From the NCBI GenBank assembly GCA_012184525.1, contig WOFQ01000004.1, positions 1,116,001 to 1,180,000 on the forward strand: a stretch of DNA of 64,000 nucleotides, given 5' to 3'. Position 1 is the first letter of the stretch. The number at the start of each line of letters is the position of its first letter. The notes under the pieces are model-generated. The model saw nothing but the letters and a program-made list of their open reading frames with translations. It made no database searches and was not told the origin of the DNA. The DNA is from Xenoacremonium recifei. Taxonomy: Eukaryota > Ascomycota > Sordariomycetes > Hypocreales > Nectriaceae. This document shows positions 41,317 to 53,724 of the stretch, piece by piece. The translations under genes were made by a program, and so were the position numbers.

Positions 41317-43013
41317 TTACGACTGCAACGGCTTTCCCATCCCTCCATACGTGACCATCTTGGTGATCTGATACTCACTCACACCGTACAGCGAACCCTC
41401 CCGACCAAATCCGCTCTCCTTAACACCACCAAAAGGCGCCGCAGGATCCGAGATGATACCAGTGTTGACGCCAACCATGCCAACCTCGAGCGCCTCTACG
41501 ATACGGTACACACGCTCCAAGTCACGCGAGAAGAAATAGCCGGCCAGGCCCACGCTCGAGTCGTTGGCCATGCGAATCACATCCTCCTCCGTTTCAAAGG
41601 GGAACAGTCCAGCCACAGGGCCAAACGTCTCCTCGGTTGCCATAGCCATGTCGGGAGTCATGTCGCGGATGACGGTCGGCTCGAAGAAGTTATCGCCCAG
41701 CGATTTGAGAGGGTGGCCACCGATGGTCACGCGGCCGCCCTTCTGCTCAGCGTCCTGAACATGGGATGTGACCTTGGCGATGGCGCGGTCGTGGATGAGC
41801 GGTCCGTGAGTGATGCCCTTCTCGAAGCCGTTGCCGACCTTGAAGGCGCGCACCTTCTCAGTGAACTTCTCAACAAAGGCGTCGTAGATTCCGCGCTGCA
41901 CGTAGATGCGGTTGGCACACACGCAGGTCTGGCCCGAGGAGCGGAACTTGGAGGCAATGGCGCCGGCAACAGCAGCATCGACATCGGCGTCGTCAAAGAC
42001 AATGAAGGGCGCGTTGCCGCCGAGCTCCATGGACAGCTTCTTCAGCGTGCTGGACGACTGCTTCATCAGGAGCTTGCCAACGCCCGTTGAGCCCGTGAAG
42101 GAGATCTTCTTGATAGTCGGTGACGTGCACAGCAGCTCGCCAATGGCGGGCGTGTTGTCCAGCGACGTCACGATGTTGACGACACCCTTGGGAATGCCTG
42201 CACGGTGCGCCAGCTCAGCGAGCGCGAGAGACGTGAAGGGGGTCTCGCCGGGACTCTTGCATACCACGGTGCATCCGGCAGCAAGCGCAGGGCCGATCTT
42301 TCTAGTAATCATGGCCGCGGGGAAGTTCCATCTATGCGAACAGTCAGTCTACGCTCAGATCATGCACCCCATGAGGTGATACTTACGGCGTGATGAGCCC
42401 ACACACGCCTACAGGCTCTTTGAGCGTCCACACCCGGTTGCCAGGCACAGAGCTGGGAATAGTATTGCCGTACACGCGGGGTGCCTCCTCGCTGAACCAT
42501 TCCAGGAAGCTGGCAGCATACGATGCCTCACCGCGCGCATCAGCAATGGGCTTGCCGTTCTCCCACGTGATGAGTGTTGCGATATCCTCAGCGTTCTCAA
42601 CCATGAGGTCGTACCAGGCGCGCAGCAGCTTGGAGCGCTCTCGGCCTGTCTTGGACCGGAACGCAGGGAACGCATCTGCCGCCGCGAGAATGGCTGAGTC
42701 GGTGTCTTGCGCGTCGAACTCGGGACACGAGCCAATGTGCTCGCCCGACGACGGGTCTGATGAGATGAGATGTGAGCAGCGATCGTGAGAAGAGGCGATG
42801 AACTAACTCACCGGTCACGGCAAACGTCTTGCCCGACTTGGCCGCCACCCACTCGCCATTGACGTAACAGACGTCCTGCTTGAGCAGCGACGGATCCTTA
42901 AGCTTGGGAACCATGTTGGAGGCTTTCCGCGAGAGAATCAGCGTCACAGCAGGCGAATATCGCAGGGCGCTCCTCGCGGACGGAGCCACGACGCGGTGCA
43001 GCAGCAGCGCCAT
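41317..43013 (-). CDS. UGA2: Succinate-semialdehyde dehydrogenase, probably mitochondrial
   Basis: Three exons (42812-43013, 42387-42756, 41317-42331) with two 55-bp introns give 528 residues. The second join restores TPWNFP, the NAD(P)-binding block expected in aldehyde dehydrogenases. The catalytic glutamate is in MELGGNAP (Glu293), and the nucleophile Cys327 lies in GQTCVCANR, where the second cysteine (Cys329) is characteristic of the SSADH branch and is a redox switch in the human enzyme. SFTGSTGVGK carries the NAD-fold glycines and FGGVKESGFGREG is the typical C-terminal motif. The enzyme oxidises succinic semialdehyde to succinate, the last step of the GABA shunt. The N-terminus MALLLHRVVAPSARSALRYS is basic and lacks acids, so mitochondrial import is likely, although a second Met at 34 (MVPKLKDP) could give a cytosolic form. 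Confidence 0.93.
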
Positions 43014-43767
43014 GGCGGGCTTTTAAGGCGCTTTGCCGTCTTCCTCTGCTCCGAGATGCAATTGAGGGGTGGCCAATGGATGGCACGACGTCGCAGCGCG
43101 GGAACAGGTGATGCTCGAGAGCAGGATGTATGAGGTCAGGGCGATGGCTGGTACAAACGAACGGCTGGGGTTGTTGGTGGGCGCGGCTGTACCTGCGACT
43201 TTGTCGTGCGGAGATCGCTGATGGCGGGGTGACGTCTTGTGTCAAACGCCTGCGGGGGAGCTTTCGGGGCCTTTATTCAGCAGCACTCGGACCTCCCAGG
43301 GCCGGTCCCGGGCCGGGCGATAGCGAGATTGATTCTTTTTAAACATTGCAAGAGCCGGTTCCATAGATCGGACTAACAAGAGGCACTCAATCTGGTTGCG
43401 GAGCTGGGCCGTTCCGATTTGGAAGGTCTGCAGAGAGCATCGGCCACGGCGGGCCGGGATTAGAGACTCTGACTGATTACAAAGAGGGTGTATTGCAAGA
43501 TACAAGACAAAACCTATGCCTCATATTAGGCAGGTATGTTATATAAGATCCGTCCAAAAGAAATATTCCGTGTCCCAGAACAAGAGTCTCAAGCCTCATC
43601 TGGGCTGGTCCTTCGAGTATATCGTCCCAATATCCATAACGCCGCCGTCCCAGGATCTCTTGATCCCTGCATCATTAACAACCAAGCAATTCATAACTCT
43701 AGCTGACGCATCAGCTCTGGGGTTTTCTACAGCTCTTTCATGTAATCGAGATCGAAGTAGACACAGC
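43014..43767. other. Spacer upstream of the SSADH gene
   Basis: Holds the SSADH promoter and the 3' flank of the next minus-strand gene. The frames present are short and without domain character. Confidence 0.5.
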
Positions 43768-44821
43768 CTACGCGAACCTCGTCTGCTGCTGCTGTTGCTG
43801 CTGCTGCGATCGCAGTGGCAGTCTTCGGTCCAGCTGATGAAATGCCTGTGTTCGTGGCGTGAACGGGACCGTTCGGGGCGTCATCGGACCCTTCATGTCG
43901 TGCATCTCCATGACGCGACCTTCCTTGGGGTCCGAAGCCGTCGAGCCCGCATCATCGTCGTCGTCGTCATCGTAAACGGCATCATTTCTAGCGTTGGGCC
44001 ACATCGCCCACAGAGCAACGCCCAAGTTGGCAAGATAGACGCATCTATTCGGCATCGTCAGCAAGAATCCTTTCAAGTTGCGCCCTGAGTCTACTTACAG
44101 CATGAACGTGGTGGGAATGATCGACAACTGCGAGAGCTTGCAGTAGTGCACCTTGCCGAAGGGTTTGGCCAAATCGCAGCCATATCGGTAGTACCAGGCA
44201 GCAGGCGCAGGGTATCGAGGGTCGGTGTAGTCGACACCAACCTGTCCCCAGACTGACACCGCGTACAGAGTCGACATAGCAATGTTGATAAAGACGGCCA
44301 GGAGCGGGAAGTACACTTTCATGATGTTGGCAATCAGTTTGCTGAGGAGGAAAAACAGAGACATGACAGCGATGGCGACGTTGAAATCAGTGAGTCTAGT
44401 TATATCTCGTTAGTCAACTATCCCAGCTGCCGAGAATCGCATCAACTTACGTCTCAGACCAAATGAATGCAATGTGAGGCTTGGGCGTGTGGTTGGCATA
44501 GGCATAAAGAATGATGGCCGGGTTGGAATTGAGTCTGTACTCCCAGCCAATCTCCCACATAGCCGTGCGGAAGAGGTCAGGCTGGGCGATGCCAAAGAGC
44601 ACGAGGCAGGGAACCATGCCCGCAAGCTCGGCAGGCATCAGCCAGTATGTCGCCTTCCGGGCCTTCTTGGGCCATCTGCGCCAAATCCAGACATAGTTCT
44701 TAAAGAAAGACTGCTTCTCAGACTTCTCAGTAGGCTTGATCACCTTTGGCGAGGACGAGGGCGATGGTGAAGGCCATTGCGATGGCTTCTCGCTGTCGGC
44801 AGCACGCTTAAAGAACTTCAT
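43768..44821 (-). CDS. Four-pass fungal membrane protein of unknown function (314 aa)
   Basis: Three exons (44451-44821, 44099-44395, 43768-44044) with introns of 55 and 54 bp; both joins keep a hydrophobic segment continuous (SET-LTDFNVAIAV, TFML-CVYLANLG). The N-terminal 60 residues are basic and Ser/Pro-rich. Hydrophobic segments lie at about 66-92, 128-150, 153-180 and 218-240; a short loop with aromatic residues (DYTDPRYPAPAAWYYRYGC) precedes the last. The cytosolic tail contains a run of seven Asp (VYDDDDDDD) and a run of eight Gln near the end. Both are encoded by trinucleotide repeats and may vary in length. I recognise no named family; similar four-pass proteins are widespread in Pezizomycotina. 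It is tandem with SSADH but 754 bp apart, so no functional link is implied. Confidence 0.82.
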
Positions 44822-47800
44822 CTTTTAGGGTTGACGGGAGGGTTCGCTTCGGCTTCGTTGTTCTTATCGTCTTCTTTTCTCTCGTGGAGTCGTGGATCGC
44901 TTCCAGGGCGTTGTCCTGGTGGAGAGGCGGGATCGACTCAGTCGTTCCGCGGTATTTCTTGGCGAGCTGCTGGCAACGCAGCGGAGAATCAAGTCCTCAT
45001 GAGACACAGAATCAACGAGGACGTCGTCGTTGGCCCAAGATCTGTTCGCTGAAGGAGCAAGAACGAGACAACCCAAGATCTTGGGGGCGGCGGGCATGAG
45101 CGTTTAAGGGCCATGATGGTGGCCGGGAGGACGAACGGCATCGATGGGCCCCCCTGCCGGGAGCGACAAGCAATGGCAGGCCACGGGAGGTTATCACCAA
45201 CTGAAGAGCCAATCGAGAGGGAGAGTCGCTGTTCCCTAAGCGCCCTGGTGGGAAGCCCGAGTGCATGAGGCATCGCCATTGGTGCCAGGGGTGGTTGGGC
45301 ATGTGGCAGCCCAGCCAATAGGAAGCCCGGCGAGCCGCTGAGAGCGGGAGCTGCAGTGTGCTTCTGCGGTGACAAGACTCGGTGCCGTGCGTTTCGAGTC
45401 GACGACGGAGGGGAAAATATGGGGTTCACGGCGGTACAGCGTGTCTCTGGTGCGAGGCCTTGCCAGCGGTGATGCTGCAGCCGGTGATTGGCGACTTTGG
45501 TTTTGGTGTTGTCGTCGCCGACTCGATCGAGCTCCCCGCCATGTTCCGACTGCCGAGTCGCTGTTCGCCGCCAGCCAGTCTCTCCAGTGGAATAGCCGCT
45601 TTGGTGGTTCCCGTCAGGTGAGACTCGTAGAGAATCGTGTCAGTGATAAGTAGTTTGATGCTCCCGAGTTTTCCGGATCGAAAGCGCGCAATGATACAGG
45701 AACAGGAAACTGCCGGCGGTTGATGTGATGAAGGATAAAAATATCTATTGTCTCCGAGTGTGGGTGATCACATCGGCCCATGCTTCCTTCCCGTCCAGGC
45801 ATCGCGGTGGAAGGCACCTCAGCGGCTCTTTCTTGATAGAATGGTAATACATAATCTTGCAATGTCACATGACACATTTTCTCGACAATCTGTCTCAGCA
45901 ACTCCAAAGCCTCATTCATTCCTCGTCGGCACTCAAGCAAGTTCACGGCTTTCGCAATGGATTCCCTGTCCGTCGATTTCCAATGGCTCTTCGACCAATG
46001 CGGGGATCGACAGGTCCACCTCCAACCTACCCTATACAGACACTTGAAAATGCCTTTGTGAACAACTGGAATTTGCCTCGACATAAGACATCGGGAATTT
46101 TGTATGAGACAAATCCCCATTATCTGCTCCTTCATCAATATGTACTCAGTCGGCACTTAACTATGCAAGCTGACTGTCTTACAGCGGGGAGTAGTATTTG
46201 TTGAAGTCTTTACTTTGCATACCTTACTCGTTTCATCCTCCTCCAAGCTCACAACATGGCCGAATTCTCGGAGAAGACACTCCCATGTTCTCAAAAGATG
46301 GAGCTTTCTGAAATTTACCGTGTTTCCATTAGCTTCCTAAGATATGCATGGTCAAAAGGCGCGAAATTCCGACTGACGCTTTCCGACAGCCACTTCACGG
46401 GACCCCAACGGCCCTGAGCCATTCAAGTTGCATCTTCCCTCTCCGCGCCCTGTCTTGGAGGGACGGGATCAAGCCGCCTGTGCTCGAAACCTCCAGTCTC
46501 ACACCGCCTTGGTACTAGCGGCTCCCACGATTTCGGAAACGTCAAACAATGACGACGCTGGAGCAGTGTCCAAACTCTCAAGGGAGGCCGAGCCAACTCG
46601 GCCGAAGACTCCCACGAGCAGCCCGTCACGCCCGCATGGCGCCCTTCAATCTCCTTGGGAATAATCAAACCGTCGGTGCGAACCCACCGCCCTTTCCTTA
46701 GTTGCGTCTCGCGCAGCAATCACGGGCTTGGGCTTTGACAAAGCCCCCGTTTCTGGAGGCCCATGGTGGACGGCTCGCAGAAAGAGACCGCTGGCTAGAA
46801 CACTCTGGCGCCGCGCTGGCTTGGCTGTGGTGTTGGCAGCGCAGGCTCCGGTCCCAAGGACTGCCCTCCGAGGCTTGCGAGCAGTGCTAGGCAAGACCAG
46901 GGTCGTTCCCAGGTGTGGGACGTGCGGGAGGCGTGTGGATGATGAGCTGACAGGGGCACGGGTGCCACGGTGCTCCAACGCGGGCAATAAGACCGTTCTA
47001 GACGCTCGCGATCGTCATCGGCGTTGCTTCTCCGGGCTACCTGTTCCACCCTCTGCATATCGACCTCTGTGCGTGCATCTGCCCTGGTTGGATGCTAGGC
47101 CGGGGACTTTTTTTCTGCTCGTCTCTCAGTTGCACGGGTTCCTGTGTTCGTTTGCCGAGGGAATGGCAGTTAGTAGTCGATATGACTGGTCGTGTGTCGA
47201 GTGTCTTTTCTGGACAAGATTCAACGCTGATAAATGCAGGGTTGACAGTCAGCTGGATGTCATTCTGTGGAGAGGGGGACTTGAGAGCTTTCGGCGAGGA
47301 TCCCCGTCCAGGCTAGAAAGAGGGAATAGGAGACGAAGAGCTCGAGATTTTCTCATCCCCATCTCGATCGCCTCGTGTCTCGATCGAAATCAATTCATTC
47401 TTTGTCCTTCTAGAAGCCCTCGCGAGTAAGGGCTTTGACCAGCAGAATCGTCTGGACCTGCCTGCCGAGCTCGCCATGACATATCCCGGGAGACTGGCAC
47501 ATGGCCTGATAATCAAATAGCGGAGGCGGATTCAGCGACGGTGCAGCGGCCAACAAGCGCAAAAGCTTGTTCGATCCATGTCTCTCTGCTCCAGTGGGCG
47601 AGACACATTCCGACTGGCTCGTACATACGGTGTCAAGCATCAAGCGTCAGTGCCAATTGCGTCTCTGCGCGCTCTGGTGCCGGGGCTAAAGCAAAATGTT
47701 TGTCGCCGGCGGATGCTGGTAAGCTGGGCTCGCGATGGGGTGGGCGTCGACGCACGGAAGCTTCGAAGACTGATGGTTTGAAGCTGGAACGATACGAAGC

Positions 47801-49178
47801 GAAAAGATCAGCAACGCGGGCTGAGAGATCTGGCCATGTCTTGGCTGAAGTCGGCTGTAATCTGTTGATCACTTACCGAAGAGTGTCCAGTCCCTTGCTG
47901 GCCTGAGTCCCTGGGCCCTGGGTTCTAAACCCTGTCATGTGCTCGTGCTGTCCGTCCGCATCCGCCAAACACCAACGCCAAGCCCAGGCTACGGCTAGTT
48001 TCCCGCAGTCACCAGTGAAGCTCGCGCGTCTCCTGGGAGAGGAGTTGGGAGGGAAGCCCAAATAAAGGTGCGCTTAGCTGTCGAAGTCTGGCTGGTGGGG
48101 ACATGCTCCATCCCTCCATACGCGGGTGCGATGAACGACGGCTGCTGTACTCCGAGCTCCGTCTGTACCAGAATATTCGGACGGGGAGATTGCGAGATTG
48201 GACTGATTGCCCTGGCCAGCCGTGCTTCGTAGGACGGGACGAGTACATCCTAAGCTGAGCAAGGGAACTCGGCGAAGATCTCTCCATAGCTAATACTTCA
48301 AGTCCCGGAGGCAGGTGGTCTGGAAGCCGCGAGGGCTCTTTCCTGATTACCTCACCTCACCTGGTGCTTTCCATTTCTTTACTTGTAGACGGAGGTTCCT
48401 GCCTGACTGCTTCCCACGGCCTGTCCTGTCCCTGCTCCTCCATCTCCAACCTCGAATCCTTCCTACACTTCCCACCGTCACCACCGCCACCAGCATTGAA
48501 CCGCCCCCAACTCACAAATCTCATCTCCTCCATCTCGGTCGAGGCTCTCGACTCGATGGCTCTGGTCCACCCGCCACTTTCGAGCCTCTCACCTCAAAAA
48601 CTCTCGCCTCGCCTTGCCGCTTGTCTGATGACCAACTGCCTACTAGACGCCCAGCGTGTGCGGCTCTTCTAGCCCTGCAACGTCCCGACTCCATCGACCC
48701 CATCACGTTACTCCATCTTACTCCGTTGCCCGTACGGAGTCCTCCCGGACGGAGGTAACCTTGCGCGCGTCTCCCGGCATATCCCCCCCCCTTCTGGCCT
48801 CTGGCCTCTGGACTCACAAGCAAGCAAGTCTCGATTATCCGACAACCTTGTCAGGCAATCCGGTGGACGAAGGTGCTCATCAGCCGGGACTAGGGCGGTC
48901 AGCTACTACTACAGTACTCAAACCCTCCCCGAGATTTGTCGGTCGCTCTGTCTGTCTGTCACTGGCACTCAACTCTCGTGTCCCTTGTTGGTCCGTCCCT
49001 TGAACTGCCGATGCTCACGCTTGCCGCTGCCAACCTGCATCAACGGTCGGCCACACCCCCTCGTCCATCTCGATCTCTTGCTTGCCACAGCACTGGCCCC
49101 AAGCCACAAGGAGCCTAGGACTCGAAGTCCCCCCCAGGGGCTCCGACTCCCAGTGCTCCGTCTCAGTCTGGCGCATTC
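44822..49178. other. 4.3 kb spacer with the histidine-kinase leader
   Basis: The left end is the promoter of the membrane protein gene. A minus-strand frame at 45614-46156 is listed separately as doubtful. The rest has overlapping, compositionally random frames. From about 48300 the sequence becomes pyrimidine-rich and probably contains the transcription start and long leader of the histidine kinase gene, with several short upstream ATGs. Confidence 0.5.
45614..46156 (-). CDS. Doubtful 180-residue frame
   Basis: This is the only sizeable open frame in the spacer with a balanced composition (for example SIAKAVNLLECRRGMNEALELLRQIVEKM, which could form a helix). It has no signal peptide, membrane segment or recognised motif. 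No neighbouring exon could be joined with confidence. It could be chance, an exon of an unrecognised gene, or a lineage-specific gene. Confidence 0.2.
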   Translation of the reverse strand: MPTEYILMKEQIMGICLIQNSRCLMSRQIPVVHKGIFKCLYRVGWRWTCRSPHWSKSHWKSTDRESIAKAVNLLECRRGMNEALELLRQIVEKMCHVTLQDYVLPFYQERAAEVPSTAMPGREGSMGRCDHPHSETIDIFILHHINRRQFPVPVSLRAFDPENSGASNYLSLTRFSTSLT

Positions 49179-52100
49179 ATGCAGCAGCTCCACGACGAAG
49201 ACGGCTCTGCTTCCAGCTCCGATTCTCCCTCTGCCACCTTTTCTGACAACGAGGACTCGCTTGAGACGGAGGACCACAGGCGACGACCTGCGCCTGTGAC
49301 TGCCTCTGCCTCTGCGCCCGCTGCCGTCAGCTCCGCCGTTGCAACGTCGGCGGCCATTGAAAGTGGCAGCCCTCTTCTAGGAGGGGATCGAGATCGAGCT
49401 CTCGACGACCCGCATCACCACCACCACTACCACCCAGCTTCACCACCACGATCATGGAATCCTAGCCAAAGCCGCCCTGCACCCTCCAAACCCGCGCGCT
49501 CGGCGCCGACACCGCTTTCCGATCCAGCCGCTTCATCTTCCAGGTCAAACACCAGCGTCGTTCATCAGTCGAGCCTGTACACGGCCGCCAGCCCTCGAGC
49601 GCTTGGCCTTGGGCCTTCGCGACCCCCCATCCCCGCGAAGCGTCCCTCAGTCGCCGGCCGTAGTGATTCAGCCATGCACCCTTCACCCGTAAAGAAGGCT
49701 CGCACTGGTGCATCGCCGCCTCGCAAGGTGGAAATCCCCTCCTCTGCTACGGCTCCTCTGCAAGCCTCCAATGCCCGGGCACGCCGGGAGGGGTCGCATT
49801 CTCCCCTGTTCTTCTCTCACACTCCAGCAAGACATGTCGCTCGGCCGCCGTCTTTCCCGTCTGGTGAGTCGACCGCCATGATACTGTCACGGATTCGCGA
49901 AGAATCCTCTGGCGGTGTCACGACTTTGAAGCTGCCCCGGGCTAGCGTCAGCTCCATCAGCCCAGGACGATCAGAGAGCACGCCTGGGAGCTGGACCTCA
50001 TCTATGGATGTGCCTTCGCATTCAAGTCCCGACAGTCGAGCCTTGCCCCCTGGCTTGCAAATGCTTCAAGGAGTGGGGGTTATTGAGCTCCTTGAACAAG
50101 ATCAACGACCAACGTTTTTGATCGACCTCAACAACGCAGCTCATGCAACCCGTGCAGGCCTACATATACTTTATTACAATGCCTCGCTCCGTTCAGCCAA
50201 TGAGCTTCTCCAACTTCTTACAGTCGACCAGGAAGATGAAAGCTCTTCAACAGAATTCGGTCGTTTCAAATCATGGATCATGGCGCCTGTCAAACCCCGC
50301 GATTCGACGGAGCCGACACCCACATCACATGTGTATGCAGGTGTTACCTGGACCTGCTCTACACTGCGACGACGGTTTCGATTTATTAGTGGCAACGCAG
50401 GTTTTGTTCATATTCGACCAGTAACACCCACCCCGCTCGCAGAGGAGGAGGTAGCTGCCGATCCAGACAGCAGGGGCTCATCACCGGACGAAGAGATGCC
50501 CGCGACACCCGATGCCGAATTGGCGGGCGCCAACGACTACTTTGGAGACGCAAATCCTGCCGATGCCGTTCCTGAGAACATGGAGGTTATGGTGGATGCC
50601 GCGGGTACAAGGTTGCATCCTGACGATTTTACTAATCAAGTATTTCAAGCACAATCTGCAAGGAATATCTTTGACTGGACCAGAATACCCCTCTCCGACA
50701 ACCTTCCGGAACACATCAAGTTTGCTCGCTCAGTCGACTGGGCATCAACACCTCTGGGTCCTATCGAGGATTGGTCGCAGGATTTGAGAGCAATGTCGAA
50801 TCTCATCATGGGAAGTCCTCATCCGGCTGCCATGTATTGGGGTCCCCAATTCGTTGCCATCTATAATGCCGCCTACCTCGATCTTGCCGGCCAGAAGCAC
50901 CCGAAAATGATGGGTCAGAGCTATCCGGACGCCTGGCCCGAACTCTGGCCTGAGATCAAACCCATTTTCAAGAACGCGATCGAGTGTGGCCAAGCTACGA
51001 TGAAGCACGAGAACCAGCTGTTTATGCACCGCCATGGATTCCTTGAGGAGACCTTTTTCTCGTGGTCTATTGTCCCCCTTGTCGGAGGCGATGGTGAGGT
51101 AGTCGGTTTATACAACCCAGCGTTTGAAAATACTCGGCGGCGGGTGATTGAACGAAGAATGCTCACTCTTCGTGAAATTGGAGAGCAGACTGCCGCGGCG
51201 TCTACTGTCAATGATTTTTGGGCGCAGGTACAAAAGGGGTTGGAGTTTGACGACCGCGACGTTCCTTTTGCAATGATATACTCCGTCAAGGAAGACACAG
51301 AGAGCGAAGTGTCTTCACTTCACTCCGGCAGTATCATCCATCCGCCACAACTGGTATTGGAGGGAAGTCTTGGAGTCCCTGAGGGACACCCCGTGGCCCT
51401 AACGAATCTGGACCTGCGGACTTCGGAAGAAGGATTTGCCCCCTACATGCGACAGGCCATGGGATTGGGTGGTGCTCCGGTGGTTTTGTCTGAAGAGAAC
51501 GGGACGCTTCCATCTCATCTTATCCAAAATTTGAACTGGAGAGGCTTCGGTGATCCTTGCAGGACGCTGGTGGTATTCCCCGTCGTTCCCACAACCACAG
51601 GAGACTCGGTGGTTGGCTTCATTATTATGGGTGCTAACCCTCGCCGACCTTACGACGACGACTACAAGCTGTTCATACACCTCCTCTCGCGCCAACTGGC
51701 TACTTCGATGGCTTCGGTGGTACTGTTTGAAGAGGAGATTAAACGTGGACAGCGAGCGGCTCGACTTGCTGCCCTTGACCGACAAGAACTGTCTATGCAA
51801 CTCTATCTTCGAACGCAAGAGGCGGTCGAGAGCGAATACAAGTTTACGCGGATGGCCGAATTTGCCCCCGTCGGCATGTTCATTGCTAATTCATCTGGCC
51901 AGATCAGCTATTGCAACGATATGTGGTGGCAGATCTCACGTCATGCACGGTCAGATAACGTAGACTTGTGGATGAATAGCGTTCGAGAAGAGGATCGACC
52001 CTTGTTGGAGGCAGCGTGGAAGCGATTAGTCGACGAGAAATCACCAATATCGCTCGAATTCCGTTTCAAATGCAGCCAACGAAGCGGCGATAATACGATT

Positions 52101-53724
52101 GCTACATGGGGTCTCATGAGTGCTTTCCCTGAGAAGACACAGGATGGCAGCCTCAAATCGATATTCGGATGCATCACGGACATTTCATCCCAGAAATGGG
52201 CAGAGAAGGTTCAGAACGAGAGGAGGGAGGAGGCTGTCGAGCTCAAGCGCCAGTCGGAAAACTTCATCGACATTACCAGTCACGAGATGCGAAACCCCCT
52301 ATCAGCTATCTTGCAGTGTGCCGATCAGATCGCGAACAACATCTCGACGTTTGACTCTCACAACGATAGGGAAGAGGTGGAGACTCTCCTGGACAACTGC
52401 CTCGATGCTGCCAACACCATCAATCTCTGTGCAAGCCACCAGAAGCGGATCGTGGACGACATTCTGACGCTATCGAAACTTGACTCGAATCTCTTGGCCG
52501 TTGCGCCTGTTGATGAACAACCTGTCAGGGTAGTCCAACGCGCGCTGAAGATGTTCGAGGCAGAGTTGATTGCTCACGACATTGAATTTGACTTCAAAGT
52601 GGATGATAGCTTTGAAAAGATGGGTTGCAAATGGGCGAGACTTGACCCTTCTAGGTTACGACAGGTGTTGATCAATCTCATGACCAATGCCATCAAGTTC
52701 ACCCAAGGCAGAGAAACCCGGCATATCACAGTGAGCCTATGTGCGTCTCGGGATATTTCCGAAGTCACAAGCAAAGGCATCACGTATTTTGATAGGGTCG
52801 ACCACCAACGAACAGCCCCCATGGATATCGACAACGCAGAGGAATGGGGAACTGGAGAGAGTATCAACATCCATTGTACAGTGGAAGACACTGGTCCCGG
52901 TTTGTTGGAGGAAGAAGTCAGACTGCTCTTCCAGCGATTCCAGCAAGCTTCGCCCCGCACGCATGTTCAGTATGGCGGATCTGGCCTGGGGTTGTTCATC
53001 TCTAGGATCCTCACGGAGATGCAGGGTGGGCAGATCGGTGTTAGTTCGACACGGGGCGTGGGCAGCAAGTTCAGCTTCTACATCAAGAGTCGACGATGTT
53101 TGAACCCGCCCTTCGAGTTCGAACGCATCCACCCTTTCAAGATAACTCGGAAATCACAGTCCCCAGCAACGCCTACGAAACCCCAGCTCACCCGGCAGAT
53201 GTCGAGAAACGTATCCGAGAACAACAGTCAATTGTTCGACGTGCTTATTGTGGAGGACAATATCGTCAACCAGAAGGTCTTGCAACGACAACTACGCAAC
53301 TGCGGAAACAATACCTTCGTGGCAAACCACGGTAAAGAGGCGTTGCAAACCCTACAACGCTCTCGGTTCTGGGCGGGCAAGGAGAGTGAGGGAGTCGACA
53401 TCTCGGTCATCTTGATGGATCTCGAAATGCCAGTTATGGATGGCATGACTTGTGCGCGAAAGATCCGAGAATTGGAGAGGGAGGGAACGATTGTACAGCA
53501 TGTCCCAATCATCGCCGTCACAGCCTATGCGCGACCTGAGCAAATTGAAAGCGCCAAGGCTGCTGGTATCGTGAGTGCTTCACATGTTTATGCATCAAGA
53601 CTGATCTAACTTGTTTGAACAGGACGATGTCATCTCGAAACCTTTCCGAATCCCCGAACTCCTCCCTAAGATTGAGGAGCTGGTCGGCAAATACAAAAAC
53701 CTCTCTGTCTCTTCTAAGCCCTAG
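49179..53724 (+). CDS. Hybrid sensor histidine kinase (1497 aa)
   Basis: Two exons (49179-53570, 53623-53724) with a 52-bp intron (GTGAGT..GAACAG, branch CTAAC). The second exon supplies the end of the receiver, including the conserved lysine in SKPF. Layout: about 500 disordered Ser/Pro-rich residues with a His run; a PAS-like block at about 510-650 (MYWGPQFVAIYNAAYLDLAG); a GAF-like block at about 660-870; a PAS domain at about 888-1012 (FAPVGMFIANSSGQISYCN); the dimerisation/phosphoacceptor helix with His1035 in ITSHEMRNPLSA; an ATPase domain with Asn1170 (N box), DTGPGL from Asp1237 and GGSGLGLFISR; and a receiver at about 1353-1490 with VEDN, phospho-acceptor Asp1414 in LMDLEMPVMDG, and Lys1470. 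All phosphorelay residues are present. No membrane segment is seen, so it is likely a cytosolic sensor feeding an HPt protein and the HOG-type pathway. The signal and fungal subgroup are not identified. Confidence 0.93.

Noticed and set aside
41308..42090. Plus-strand frame of 260 residues
   Set aside because: Antisense shadow of the SSADH catalytic exon.
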